The notes beneath the pieces are model-generated. The model was not told the DNA's origin and searched no databases. It worked only from the letters and a program-made list of their open reading frames with translations. Shown here one piece after another: positions 30,105-43,060 of a stretch of DNA of 64,000 nt; the stretch's first letter is position 1; every line of letters starts with the position of its first letter. The position numbers and the translations under genes were made by a program. The stretch comes from Amia ocellicauda (lineage: Eukaryota; Chordata; Actinopteri; Amiiformes; Amiidae): contig NC_089852.1 of assembly GCF_036373705.1 (NCBI RefSeq), forward strand, positions 2,215,300-2,279,299. The letters run 5' to 3'.

Positions 30105-31117
30105 ATGGCCAAGACCAAAGAGCTGTCCAAGGATGTCAGGGACAAGATTGTAGACCTACACAAGGCTGGAATGGGCTACAAGACCATCGCCAAGCAGCTT
30201 GGTGAGAAGGTGACAACAGTTGGTGCGATTATTCACAAATGGAAGAAACACAAAATAACTGTCAGTCTCCCTCGGTCTGGGGCTCCATGCAAGATCTCAC
30301 CTCGTGGAGTTTCAATGATCATGAGAACGGTGAGGAATCAGCCCAGAACTACACGGGAGGATCTTGTTAATGATCTCAAGGCAGCTGGGACCATAGTCAC
30401 CAAGAAAACAATTGGTAACACACTACGCCGTGAAGGACTGAAATCCCGCAGCGCCTGCAAGGTCCCCCTGCTCAAGAAAGCACATGTACAGGCCCGTCTG
30501 CAGTTTGCCAATGAACATCTGAATGATTCAGAGGAGAACTGGGTGAAAGTGTTGTGGTCAGATGAGACCAAAATCGAGCTCTTTGGCATCAACTCAACTC
30601 GCCGTGTTTGGAGGAGGAGGAATGACCCCAAGAACACCATCCCCACCGTCAAACATGGAGGTGGAAACGTTATGCTTTGGGGGTGTTTTTCTGCTAAGAG
30701 GACAGCACAACTGCACCGCATCAAAGGGACGATGGACGGGGCCATGTACCGTCAAATCTTGGGTGAGAACCTCCTTCCCTCAGCCAGGGCATTGAAAATG
30801 GGTCGTGGATGGTATTCCAGCATGACAATGACCCAAAACACACAGCCAAGGCAACAAAGGAGTGGCTCAAGAAGAAGCACATTAAGGTCCTGGAGTGGCC
30901 TAGCCAGTCTCCAGACCTTAATCCCATAGACAATCTGTGGAGGGAGCTGAAGGTTCGAGTTGCCAAACGTCAGCCTTGAAACCATAATGACTTGGAGAGG
31001 ATCTGCAAAGAGGAGTGGGACAAAATCCCTCCTGAGATGTGTGCAAACCTGGTGGTCAACGACAAGAAACGTCTGACCTCTGTGATTGCCAACAAGGGTT
31101 TTGCCACCAAGTACTAA
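30105..31117 (+). pseudogene. Tc1 transposase, inactivated
   Basis: The reading starts ATG at 30105 with an intact N-terminal helix-turn-helix region (about residues 1-110, including [10 protein letters not shown]). The first catalytic Asp follows in WSDETK (residue 153), then GGGNVMLWG. Near 30812 one base is missing after GRGW, so the frame shifts. The rest of the protein, with the second Asp in HDNDPKHTA, continues in the next frame to a natural end at 31115-31117. A TGA at 30977-30979 interrupts that second half. The third catalytic position, Glu in the family motif NPIENLW, reads Asp here (NPIDNLW). These three independent changes make autonomous activity very unlikely. Confidence 0.92.
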
Positions 31118-31312
31118 GTCGAAGGGGTCAAATATTTATTTCCCTCATTAACATGCAAATCAATGTATAACTTTTTTGAAATGTGTTTTTCTGGATTTTG
31201 TTGTTGTTATTCTGTCTCTCACTGTTAAAATACACCTACCATTAAAATTATAGACTGATCATTTCTTTGTCAGTGGGCAGCAGGGGATCAAATACTTGTT
31301 TCCCTCACTGTA

Positions 31313-32009
31313 TGTGCAATTTTATAATTGGGTAATTGTATATATAATGTGATCTATTACAACAACTGGGTATCTCACTTTTTCATTCTGATGCAAGAAT
31401 GTGTGGTTTTATTTAATAATAAGATAGGAAATCGGAATCAGAAAAAGAGTGACTCTAGTTAGTTGCTTATTGGTGGGCAAGACAACTATTTAAAGCTCAG
31501 AAATGAAACGTTACGGCAGGGGGCAGTGCCTTCCACAGCAAAGCATGTCACACGGGTTCATCTGCGTTGTCAATAATGTCCAGATATGTTTTGCTTTCGA
31601 CTGGCCGACAGCTGGTAACAATCCCAGTGGGCTGCAGCAATGTTTCCTCCGGCGGTGAATGGCTTTGTGTTGTTTTAGCGGACTGTCCAGCGAGCAGCCT
31701 CCACTGACCGGGTCTGGGGGCTGATAGGGAGTAGCTTACGTCTCTGGCTGCCTGCGTTGTGGCTGACGAGCCCCGCACTGCCCCGCACGGCCCCGCACGG
31801 CCCCCCGGCGCGTCCCTCTCCCGCCCCCTCGCTGTTCTTACCCCCGGCGTGCCCGCGCAGGCGTGGCCCCGGCTCGTCCCCGCCGCGCGCGCCCGCCCTC
31901 CTCGGGGGCGCGCGTTGCTCCCGCCCCGTGCGCGCCCCCGGCAGCCGGCTCATTGTAGCGGCGCGGCGAGCGGAGACGGACGGACCGGCGCGCTGTCATC
32001 GAACTGCAG
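31313..32009 (+). promoter_or_regulatory. rhoa: rhoa promoter and non-coding exon 1
   Basis: Left of about 31740 the sequence is ordinary. From 31757 it becomes a strong CpG island. A non-coding first exon is inferred to end at 32009, where GAACTGCAG is followed by the good donor GTAAGAG. It would splice to the acceptor ending at 38576, two bases before the rhoa ATG. The transcription start lies somewhere in about 31850-31980. No TATA box was seen. Confidence 0.65.
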
Positions 32010-34800
32010 GTAAGAGCGCCGACCCGACCCGGCCCGACCCGGCCCGACCCGGGGCCTCCTGCCCGTGGGCGCCCGGCGCGTCTGGACGCTTTCTGCGGGG
32101 TTTCTGAGCGGCGCTTCCGCCCTGCGCCGGCCGGGAGCCGCTTTGCTGCGAGGAAACTCACCCAGCGCGACGGCCATCAAACTTTTGCCCCGGCCTCATC
32201 CGCCGCGGGGACGGGCGCAGGCGAGGCGCCGGTGGAAGTGAGGGAGTCGCGTTTGTCACGCGTGTTAAAAGAGCGTGATCAGTGCGGGAAACCCGCCCGG
32301 AGAGAGGGGCTCAGTCCCGGCGCTGAGCCGTTTGCGTGTCTGTCGCGAAACGCGTTTCCTGTGCGGGTCCCGGGTCTTTATTTGGGGTCTGACTTCATCC
32401 GTATCGCCGAAAGCGGTCGAGCCCGGAGCCCGGACTCCGGCACCGCGGGGCGGGGGCAGTGCATGCGTGCAATCCCCTCCAAAAGTATCTCCAGTTTAAC
32501 TACTGAAGCCCCGGCTTTCAGAAGATGAAACGCAGATGGAGCCGACACGGAGCCCGGAGACGCGGCTGCACGTTGCGATGTTTTTAAGTCTCTAATTCGG
32601 CCGAATCGCGTCTGGGCATCCCGGTCCGCCTGGGCCGTGCCTACATCCGGGACCTCGACGGGGAAGTGCATCTGTAAACGCGGAAAAGCAGAGAATCCGC
32701 CTCTGCTGCGCCGCGTCTCCCGTCTGGGCGGCCGGCCGGGCTGCTCCGCAGACAAAGATGCCGTCCTGTCGGTGCGGCGCTCGGGAGCCATCTGTTGCTG
32801 GACTGGCCGCCATCTTGCTTCGGGAGTTCCGCGGGACCCAGCCCCGATCACGGCCGCGGGAGTCAAAACAGACCCCGCAGTCGCTTCTTAAACGGACCCC
32901 CCAGCCCTGAACAAACACCCCCCACCCCCACCCCCACGACGCGGCCGCTCGCGCTTTGTAATCCGGGGTATAAACGCTGCGAAAACAAAGAGCCGTTTGA
33001 TGGACGCGCCACACGGCCTCCCGCGTTATTACCGGGGCTGCGGTTCCCTGTGATCCGTGTCTTGTTGCGTTTCTCGGGGCTGTTTTCGGTAACTGGCGCC
33101 ACTGGCCTGAATGCGGTGGGTTTCCTGCTCCGGGACGGGGTGGGGGGCTGCAGGACCCGGCTAGGCCGCGGTTTCGCCTGGTGTGGCCGGTGTGAGGGTG
33201 TCGCTATGAGGCAGCAGCCGGGTTGAGTTAGTGATGGTCTGTCTGGGCGCTATATACACACTCTGTCTGGACAGAGGGGGTGTTTGTAAAATGCCTCAGC
33301 TGTGCAGAATGAGCCGAGTTAAAGACACTGACTTGTGGAGGTGAACTTAAATAACTGAAATAAGAAGCTGCTGCTGTTGTTGAATTATGACATCCACACA
33401 AGAAAGTGGCCCTGGTTTCTAACTACATTGTGCATCTTGTTGCCAAAAGTCAGTATCCCAAAATACGAGGAGTGGATGTGCAGGTCGAGGACTGGATTTG
33501 AATGCCGTTTCCTCCGAATGGGTAATTGTCTGTGCGTCCTCTAGGAGAAGAGGGCTCAGTAGTTGTGTGTGTGTGTAGTTGGCAACTTCAAAGCTTACCA
33601 GCACTGTGGAAACAGAATTTTCTTGTTCGGGGGAAACAGTTATTTGAAAAAGCGACCTCAAACAGTATTGCAGTTTAGTGTTATTTTACGCATTTGTCTG
33701 ACAGTGACAATATCTCAGATACTGTAACTCTGTGGCACAGGTATTTACACCTTGTAACGAACACAGTAAGACCTGCTGCAAAACGAGCGTTCTCTCGGGT
33801 TTGTTTTCAATCGGTCTCACCAAGTCTCTGTATGACTTCATTGTTGAAGGGATTACAGTTGAAAACACAAGAATACTTAAGCATTTGTGCTGCGGGTGCG
33901 ACCCACAGAGGCCTGGGCGGGGTCCTGTCTGTTTCACTTTGCCCTTCAGGCCGATCCCATGCAGTTGGCACGGCTGGGCACTGGTGGTACCCTCTGACCC
34001 GCTCGTCACTCTATCAACTCGTGCTGCTTTGACGTCTGGGCCGGCGAGGGCAGGGCAGTGTGCTGAGATCAGTGGGTGGTGCAGGATTTCTCTTTGTCCA
34101 GCTGAAGTTCAGTTTCCTCTAAAAATGTACTACATATCTAAGTCATACTTATATCAACTGTCATCAAGACACCATTTAAAATGCATCTCCTGGGGCACAG
34201 GCCTACAAACATTTAAAATGTGATGTTATAATTTATTTAATTCAGTAATGGCAGCTGTAGTGGCCCGGAGATGGAAAACCGTGAGCAGGCACTTCTGTGC
34301 TCCGAGTTTACGGCAGAGAGAAAGTAAAGACTGGCCTGGGTCTCGGCCCCCACGTGCCCCCGGCCTGCTCGATTTGGTCAGATACTAAGCACCTGGAACA
34401 CATGGTGATGCTGACCAATTAAGCTGATCCCTGAATCAATTAGTTTATCTAGTGCTTTGAGGAGAACCAAGACCACGAGTGTCCGTGGCACTCCAGGACC
34501 AGAACCTCTGAGTTAAGGGGTGCCCGTGTGATTTGGTATTTAGGATCTCTGTTCTCTGAACCCCTCGTGTCTCGACTGCAGGCCGTGTGGTGCCGTCGGA
34601 ATACGGCTCTGATAAGTGTGAGCTGAGGTTCTCTGCCATTCTTGTGAATAAGGGCCCACAGGATGAAGCTTTGCTGGAGCGCGACAGAACGTTTAATTTG
34701 CAATTCACGTAAAAAAAAAAAAAAAAAAAAACACAAACTAAAAAAATGCTTGATTCCACACACTATAGCACCAAAAGCACAACAGATTTAATCTATTTAG

Positions 34801-35090
34801 TGCAGTGGTTCCCCACCCCGGTCCCGGAGGAGCCCCTACCCTGCTGGTTTTTGTTCCTACCAAGCTCTCAATTACTTAAGTGAACCTTAGTTTAAGTAAC
34901 AATCTGCTTAGATGTGACTTTTTAAATTTGTTAATAAAAGAGTTGGTTCTTTAAGTCATTTATACAATTCTATACTTAATTTAAAACCCCTACTATTTAA
35001 AAGAATAAAAAGACTGATTTAGGAAATTATTAGTTCAATTAAGTAATTGAGAGCTTGGTTGGAACAAAAACCAGCAGGGTAGGGAGTCCT
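34801..35090. mobile_element. MITE-like inverted-repeat element (hAT-type end) in rhoa intron 1
   Basis: The left side starts CAGTGGTTCCCC near 34803, a hAT-like terminus. It continues CCCTACCCTGCTGG, TTTTTGTTCC and AAGCTCTCAATTACTTAA to about 34887. The right side 35033-35086 is the reverse complement of the same block. The middle is AT-rich and non-coding. The extreme right terminus has decayed, so the target duplication cannot be read. Confidence 0.7.
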
Positions 35091-36904
35091 GTATAAGAGC
35101 CATCAAAACTGCCCGCCAAAGCAGTTTGGTGTTTTTTGAATCCACCTGTGGATTGGCCTGTCTGAGGGACCTGCTGGCTCAGGGCAGAGCTCCGAGTGTC
35201 CGTGAATCGGTGCCCGCTCTGTAAACCCCCGCCTGTGCGGTGAAGCTACTGGCAGCCCGCTTGGCCTGCGTCCAGACTGGTTGGTCCGCTGCCTTGGGAT
35301 CCCCCATGGCAGAGGGAGCTCCCTGCGGCTCCGTTGTGAAGCCGCTGTTGACGTCTCCTTCTGAGCAGCATGGACCTGGCTCTGGGCGCTCGCGTTGGAG
35401 GGGCATTCCAGCACATGCGCTTGCTCGCTCCCTCGCTCACACACTCTAAACAGGTACAGGCTGTGATTCCTGTGTTCAGCTCCCAGAAGCGTTTGGCACT
35501 GTGCGTGTCTGTCTGAGTGTTGGACCATCTGTAAAGGTTCTCTATGTATTTATGCTACTGTGCTTGGGTGGCACATTATGATGGTGAAAAGGCTTTCCTG
35601 TAAGAGTGGGGTGCTCCTGGCAGATTAAACGCCCCCCCGAGCCCTCCTCGAGTTTCGGGGTGCGTAGTGGCCTGGTTAAGGGAAAATCCCGCTGGATTCT
35701 CATGCCAGGTTATTTGATCCTGAAGGCGTTTTATTCCACTGGCTGCTGGTAGTTTCTGATGCCAGGAGGGTTTGCTCTTCCCCCCCCACATTTCCCCATG
35801 AGAAGACGGCCGGCTCACTTCCTACAGCCCCACGTCCGTCTCTCAGGATGTCGCCGGTGACGTTGCGGCCGTCGGAGTTGCTGGTGGTGCGGTGGACGGT
35901 GCTTGTCTGGCGTCTCCCTGTGCCGTCGTTGCGCTGCCGTTTCCCCTGGGCGTGCTCGTGTTTGACTTCCTCTTTCCCTCCCTCGCCTGGAACAGTGTAG
36001 TCAGTGTGCTGTGCCCCTGTCCCCCACCCCTCAGCTGCTGGGTGTGGTCAGGTTAGAGAGAGAGTTTTAAGGAGAGTTTTTTTTTTTTTTTTTTTTTAAG
36101 CATGGTAGCTTCATTGCATTTACCCAGATAAGAGGATTTGTTTCTTTATTCAGTATGTGCGTCCAGTGATCGATGAAAAGTCACCGCAGTGTTGCCTGGT
36201 CTGCTGTGAGGCGGTTTAGTTTAGTTTTTTCTTGCTTAAAGTGGTCAGAATTACATTTCCCCCCCTTCAGTGCTCTAGCCCTGAAAGTGTTCAGGGGCAG
36301 GTGGGGGAGCTGGCGTGTGCAGGAGGGAAGCCTGGCTGAGCAGGACCGTGTGCTTGGCGTGCGCGCTGCGTGTTGGGATGGGCCATTCCAATCATCTGAG
36401 GATCGATTCCAGAAGTGGTGGAATCGATTCTGATTTTGATTGACTGTTGTATAAATATTTTCTTCTAGAGTATTTGAAAGAAGTGAAGGGAGTTAGAATT
36501 TATTACTTAGTGTTTCTAACATTTTATATACACTATTTACAAACAAACATTTATAGAACAGTACAGGAAATACAAAAAATGTTTAATTTAACAAATTATA
36601 ATAGCTGAGTTAGCAATTAAAAATCCTCCTAATGGCCTGGTATGGCTGAAATCGACAAGAAAAATAATATTTTGGGGCTATATTGTGAATTCGTAAGCGC
36701 ACCATGTTATTGTTGGACTATCAGATTGAAACCAATGAACCAGTCACTGAACCTTCGCTTATTACTCACTCACTCACACACACACGGTAAATAATAATAA
36801 GCAGATATTTTGTTAGGATCAGATGCATTTAATTGCAATTTATATTAAAAATGTGTGTTTGTCTATCTAAATTGGGAGACCTGATATCTATGTTTAATGA
36901 AAAC

Positions 36905-37150
36905 CTGGGCTAAATTAGATGTATACGGGGGCGTGTCAAGGGGGGGGCCTGGGGCCTGAAATGTGGCCGGCCCCCCTACAAATGCCGTGAGCCGCCCCCC
37001 CCCCCCGTTAGCGTGAACGAAACACTGTCAGCACCTCCCCAGATGCCCACAACGAAACGCCATCACCAACCACCCCCCCTCCCCCTGCTAGCGTGAAATA
37101 AACACAGCTAGCACTCAACCCCCCCCATGCCAGCGTGAAAGGTTGGCCCC
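36905..37150. repeat. C-rich imperfect direct repeats in rhoa intron 1
   Basis: Three loose copies contain GTTAGCGTGAA, GCTAGCGTGAA or GCCAGCGTGAA after runs of C (near 37007, 37088 and 37129). Two of them are followed by a GAAACAC/ATAAACAC and AGCAC block. Origin unknown. Confidence 0.5.
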
Positions 37151-38512
37151 ACTCGGCCACCCCATTGAACATTTACTGGACACGCCTTGTCCTGAGCTGG
37201 GCCTGGGTGCCGGGCTGGGTGTGACCTCCGCAGCCACTCTTTTCCTAGAGGCACGGTTTCTGCTCTGGCGCAGGCCGAGGCACCGGGTCTCCCTGCAGTC
37301 TGTCTAGAGTTCATGGCGACCGCCGGTGTGCATTGACGCTGGGTCCAGGCACGGGTGCTGTGCAGTCTGACGCGCTCGCGCTTTCACCAGCTGCAGGATC
37401 TAGAGCTCATGAGCCACCTGCTTCTCCGGACACTTCCTGTGTGCTGCGCGGCGTGGTGAAGCTGCACAGATGGAGGCTGGGGTGGAGACATTGCGCTCGA
37501 CTCTGCTTCTCGAGTCACGCAGATGCCTGCAGCTCAGACGCCCTGAGGGGCTCGTGCGGCCGTGTGCTGGGAGCTGCGTCTGCTTGACCTTCGTGTTGGC
37601 CACTCCGTCCTCTCGGTCTGTCTGACCGGTCAGGAGCAACGTGTCCTCAAAAGCACCCACTCGGGGCAGAGCTCGGGCTCCCGATGAGAATGTAATTATT
37701 GGTCCATTGATGTATTGACCTGATAACGGTTCCATTTCACAGCGCTGGGCATGTGGCAGACAGCGGGGGGATGCTGTGATCTCTGTGTGGGGCCCTGGGG
37801 ATGCTCTTTACAGCCTTTAATTCTCATTATCGATTAGCCATTGTTCCCAAGCATTTACCCAGCTGAACATTTAGAGAATATAACCAATGGTAGGTCTTCC
37901 TACAAGACATATGTGGTGGCACTGTGACATCCAGGTTTGGGTTAATGGCAGGTGAGGAGAGACGTCCCCGGAGCCTCTGCGGACAGACATTATAAAAGTG
38001 GATTTACAGAATAATCTTTTAGTTTGTTTTTAATCTGTTCGTTTGATCACAGTGAGTGCTGAGAGTGTCGTTCTCACACAGGGTAGGGTTTGTCAGCTAC
38101 AGCCAGTAAAAAAAAAGCAAAGCCCAGCCTGGTTCATAGATTGAAGCTGGACGCTTTGTGCTGGGGAGCGGCACCTCGGGGCCACCTGGTAAAGCCGTCA
38201 GTGTTGTTTTTGGAATTTAAACAAAACTGATCGAAAGCATCGGGAGGAAATGTGACATCGGGTCCTGTGACACTGGGGGAGGGGTTGTTTGTGTGCGAGC
38301 ATAGATCTATATCCCTCTGTCTATCGATCTATTACACAAAAAGTGTGTGCTTTTTATTCAAGGTAAAAACACAATACAGTTTGATGCTTCTTTGTTGACT
38401 AGTGGGTGTGGGTGTGTCTGTGTGTTGTGGGTGGGGGTTGGATGTGTGACTTGGCCGGTGACCAGGTCTCTGCGACTGTGCGTCTCCGTGTCTCGTCTCT
38501 GCCTCCATGTGA

Positions 38513-39790
<1,278 letters not shown>

Positions 39791-40540
39791 ACTCTTTGAC
39801 ACACGGCGGCGGCGGCAGCGGCAGCGACCTGGGAAGCGTCCCTTCCGTCCGTCCGTCCGTCAGTCCGTCGGGGAGAGACGAGGCTGGGGGAGGCGAGGGG
39901 GTGGGGCAGCCTGAGAAGAGCTCCCAGCAGCCCCCTCCCCTTCCTCCTCCTCTCCTCTCCTCTCCTTCCTGCGCACGCCCAGTGACTTGATTTAAACCAC
40001 GTTTTGAATTGATGTTTATTAATCCAGTACAGTAGTGTCCTGAGTATTCTGGCCTTTGTTTTTAAGATTATTTTTGTTTTCTGTTTCTTTTGTTTTGTTT
40101 TTTACCTGTTATTTGTTTTTAAGACCATAACGCAAGGAAAACTGTTTACCAGTATTTAAAGAAAAAGATATAAATGGAAAGAAAATGGGGGTGGGGGGGG
40201 GGAAGTCGCAAGTAAACCAAGCTCCTTTCCTGTTTCTGTGTGTTCATCGTTGTGCGTCGGGCCCGGGAGGGGCTGGCCTCGGTGCTCGGACCTCTCGCTT
40301 TGCCAGAAAGTGGTCTGAGCTCGAGTGTCTGTCCGTCTGCCCGTCTGTCTGTCTGTCACTGACGACCCCCTCGAATCCCCCTTTTTTTTTTTTTCTTCGT
40401 TTTTTTGTAAAAAAGAGAATTTGAATTTTCCTAATTGCTTAACTACTTGTAGTCTCTCTGTATGTATAAAAATTTTTAAGAAAAAAAAATTTGGAAAAAA
40501 TTTAATAAAAAAATAAATAAAAAAACAAAATAAAGGGGTT
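39791..40540 (+). other. rhoa 3' UTR
   Basis: Non-coding, with CGGCGG and GTCC repeats at the start, then long T and A tracts. Clustered AATAAA signals lie at about 40504-40533. A further AATAAA at about 41275 (CCAAATAAAACC) could end a longer transcript. Limits are inferred. Confidence 0.6.
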
Positions 40541-42399
40541 TAAACGAAAACAAGACGGTAATACCTGCTCTGTAGAGTCTATACTATGTCCCTCCCTTTC
40601 TTTCTCTCCCTCGCCCTCCCCATCTCTCTCTCTCTCTCGCACGGCTTAGTTCATGGCCTGTTTTTCCTGTACAGGGTGTTATGGGATGTATATTTATATA
40701 TAAAGTGGACCGTACGTTTGCAAAGACTGGTGGGTCTGTTCAGAAGTCCCACCGCTCCACCGCAGCAGTGGGGTGCCGGGGCAGAGAAAAATACCTGGGG
40801 CTGCGATACTGGTGTCCTCTGTGTGGCACAGCGTCCTCATGAAGGGTATCAGGCCCAAGCAGGAGCTCGGTTTGTACTGGGGCTTCGGTCCTGATGACTC
40901 ACTCCTGCGCTGATCGCGTACCAGGCGTGGGTGAGGGCAGTGCCCTGCCACCTCAGACTGGCAGGAGAGAGACAGGCTTTCCCTTGGACGGGTGCCCGAC
41001 GGCCCTGTGGCGAACGTGTTTTTCTGCCACGACTCTCAACCCAAGGAGCGCAGAAGAGGAGAGCAAAGAGGGAGAGGGATTCACGCGGCCGGGCGGGGCC
41101 TCTGTGGCGGAGGCGGGGTCCGATCCTTATGTGAGGAGGGCGGGGCTGGGCTCCGCTCCGGCAGTGGAAGGTGTCAGTTTTGGGTGGTTTTTTTCCCTTG
41201 TTTGCGGTTTCTGTTTTTCAACACAGCTCATGTGTTACAGTAATCCTCACACCTCATTCACGCTGACGGCTCCAAATAAAACCCGAACCGAGAAACAGTT
41301 GCTGTTGCTCGTAGGGTGAGGCTATTAAAATGGGTATTAAAGCAACATTAGCACACCGTTTCATCATCCTAATGACTGACTGAAGCAGCCAGAAGCCCCC
41401 TGCCCCACTCGAGCTTCTGGAAGGAAATGACGGAGAGAATCCCCTCGCAGGCTGGCGTTTCTGTGCGAGGTTGTGTAACGAGCCATCACTGGCTGGCCCT
41501 GGCGTCTGCTCTCACCCCCTCCGCCTGCACTGCGACTCGGCATTAATCACGGCGGCTAGAACAGGCTGGGCTTTGTGGCGGCCCTGGCCTTGGAGCTGAC
41601 TGAGGGACTGGAAAAAGAGGAGAATGGGTGGGAGGGGGCTCCACGACCGCATTACTGACTCCAGAGAGAGAGGATGAGGGGGGCAATGTTGCATAAAACA
41701 GCTGTTCTTTATTTATTTATCCCTGTGTCCTGGAATCACTCTCCCAGGAGCGGTCAGTCCTCTGTGGCTTACAGCCAGAGCTGGGCTGGGGTCGGGGGGT
41801 CAGGGTGTGACCGGCACAGCGCTCTGCCCACGGTGGAGGGAGGGGATGTTAATGAGACACAGAGATGGAGTCCCGGGTTTCGTCTCTAGATTCACAGTGT
41901 GTTCAGGACAGTGCTGTAAAGAGAGTGAGTCTGCGTGGGACACAGACACACATCAGGGATAGGAGCGGGTCAGTGTGTCGGTCAGTCAGCCGGTATTTCA
42001 GTTACTGAGTTAGTATATTGGTCATCAGAGAGAGAGGGTAGTTTATTCCAGACCCCACTGCCCCTCTGTGTGACTTAGAGCCCCCCGTCTCCAGACCGGA
42101 AAGATCAGGTCCTGGGATCTCTGGTCTCATTGTTGACCAGAAGGGAGGAGCACCGAGTCTCCTGACAGAGCACAGGGAGATATTGTACCTCACCAGCCCG
42201 AGACTCACACGGGAGAGCCCAGTGTTTTTCCTCTCACCGCCATGGGCACCAGGGGCAAAACCGAGCTGGGGTATCTGTGTGGCCTCTAACTGCCCCTGTG
42301 CTTTTTTTTTTTGCATTAACTTGTCCATGTCCCGTCCTCTCCGAGTATTGCTTTCTCATACTGGCGCGGTTTGAACGAAGGGACAATGCGCCTTATAAT
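40541..42399. other. Intergenic sequence downstream of rhoa
   Basis: No gene, RNA or transposon recognised. Open frames are short and without family resemblance. It may include an extended rhoa 3' UTR up to about 41300. Confidence 0.5.
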
Positions 42400-43060
42400 C
42401 TATATAAATATACCTTCATGGCGAGATGCATACACGGACAGAGAGAGGGGTTGGACTCCGCAGACGATGTTGAAATGTTTCCGAGGAAGGAAGTCGTTAT
42501 CTCCGCCCAAGTCCGGACTGAAACTACGTGGCGCTTCAGGTCCCCGAGCCGGGCAGAGAAACCGCAGCGGCCCGCCGAGTGACTGAGGCAGAGCCGGGCC
42601 GGGCCGGCGGAGAGACCGGCGGGGAGAGGCGTGTTTAACGGGCCAGTCTCCCTGTCTATCGCTCGACCGCTCGGCCGTCCCGCAGTCTGACGGAACAGTG
42701 AGGGCCCGCGCAGACCGCGGCTTTTATAGCGGCCTATTTTTAGACTGAGACTATTTATAACCCAGCATGAGGTCATCATCAGACAGGCCCGCCCTGCGAA
42801 GACGGGCACAGCGAGAGCGGGGAGGGAGGGCTGCTGTCCGGGCCAGACGTGTCTGAGCTGCACCTTTGAAAAACAGCATCGAGATACAGAAGCGTTTCTT
42901 GTGGGCGGGGGAGGGAGCAGGCGTGTCGAAAGTGCGGCTTCCAAAGCGAACACAAGCTGTTGCGGCGTCAGTGACGTAAACGAGCTGTTGCGGCGTCTGT
43001 GACGTCGCCGAACGTTATCTTCCCATGGGGATCCCTGGTGACGTCACCCTGGATGCGAAT
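42400..43060 (-). promoter_or_regulatory. GC-rich CRE/MEF2/TATA block, putative minus-strand promoter or enhancer
   Basis: A GC-rich island carries TGACGTAA (42972-42979), TGACGTCG (43000-43007) and the palindromic CRE TGACGTCA (43039-43046). The first two lie in a 28-base tandem duplication (42955-42982 and 42983-43010). Nearby are two MEF2-type sites, CTATTTTTAG (42734-42743) and CTATTTATAA (42751-42760), and TGAGGTCA (42768-42775). The minus strand reads CTATAAAAG at 42729-42721, a good TATA box just downstream of the MEF2 sites. A minus-strand transcript would start near 42695. A Kozak-like CGCCATGAAG followed by a possible donor GTATAT lies near 42423-42410. No downstream coding exon was found, so the target is unknown; a non-coding RNA, an enhancer, or a distant promoter are all possible. 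Confidence 0.5.

Larger units (their letters stand above)
29712..31310 (+). mobile_element. Tc1-like element B, near full length, between tcta and rhoa
   Basis: The 1599-bp element is flanked by TA (29710-29711 and 31311-31312). Long terminal inverted repeats run 29712-29912 and about 31126-31310 and begin CAGTGAGGGAAA. The right one lacks about 14 bases that the left has near 29746-29760. Inside the left half is a separate inverted repeat with 43-nt perfect arms (29941-29983 and 30011-30053). The plus-strand transposase has several lesions (separate entry). The family is the abundant Tc1 type known from salmonids and other fishes, by recognition of the termini and protein. Confidence 0.93.

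Noticed and set aside
31757..33226. Overlapping GC-rich open frames in the rhoa CpG island
   Set aside because: Length and composition (Arg, Ala, Pro) are explained by CpG content. No domain, no start context and no agreement with the rhoa splice structure.
38341..38365. Possible miR-135-like sequence near TTTTTATTC
   Set aside because: Human MIR135A1 lies near GLYCTK, so I looked for it. Only the short core resembles it; the mature sequence and a hairpin are not there.
42393..42953. Minus-strand 186-residue open frame over the CRE/MEF2 block
   Set aside because: It begins upstream of the putative TATA box, so it could not be read from that promoter, and it shows no recognisable domain.
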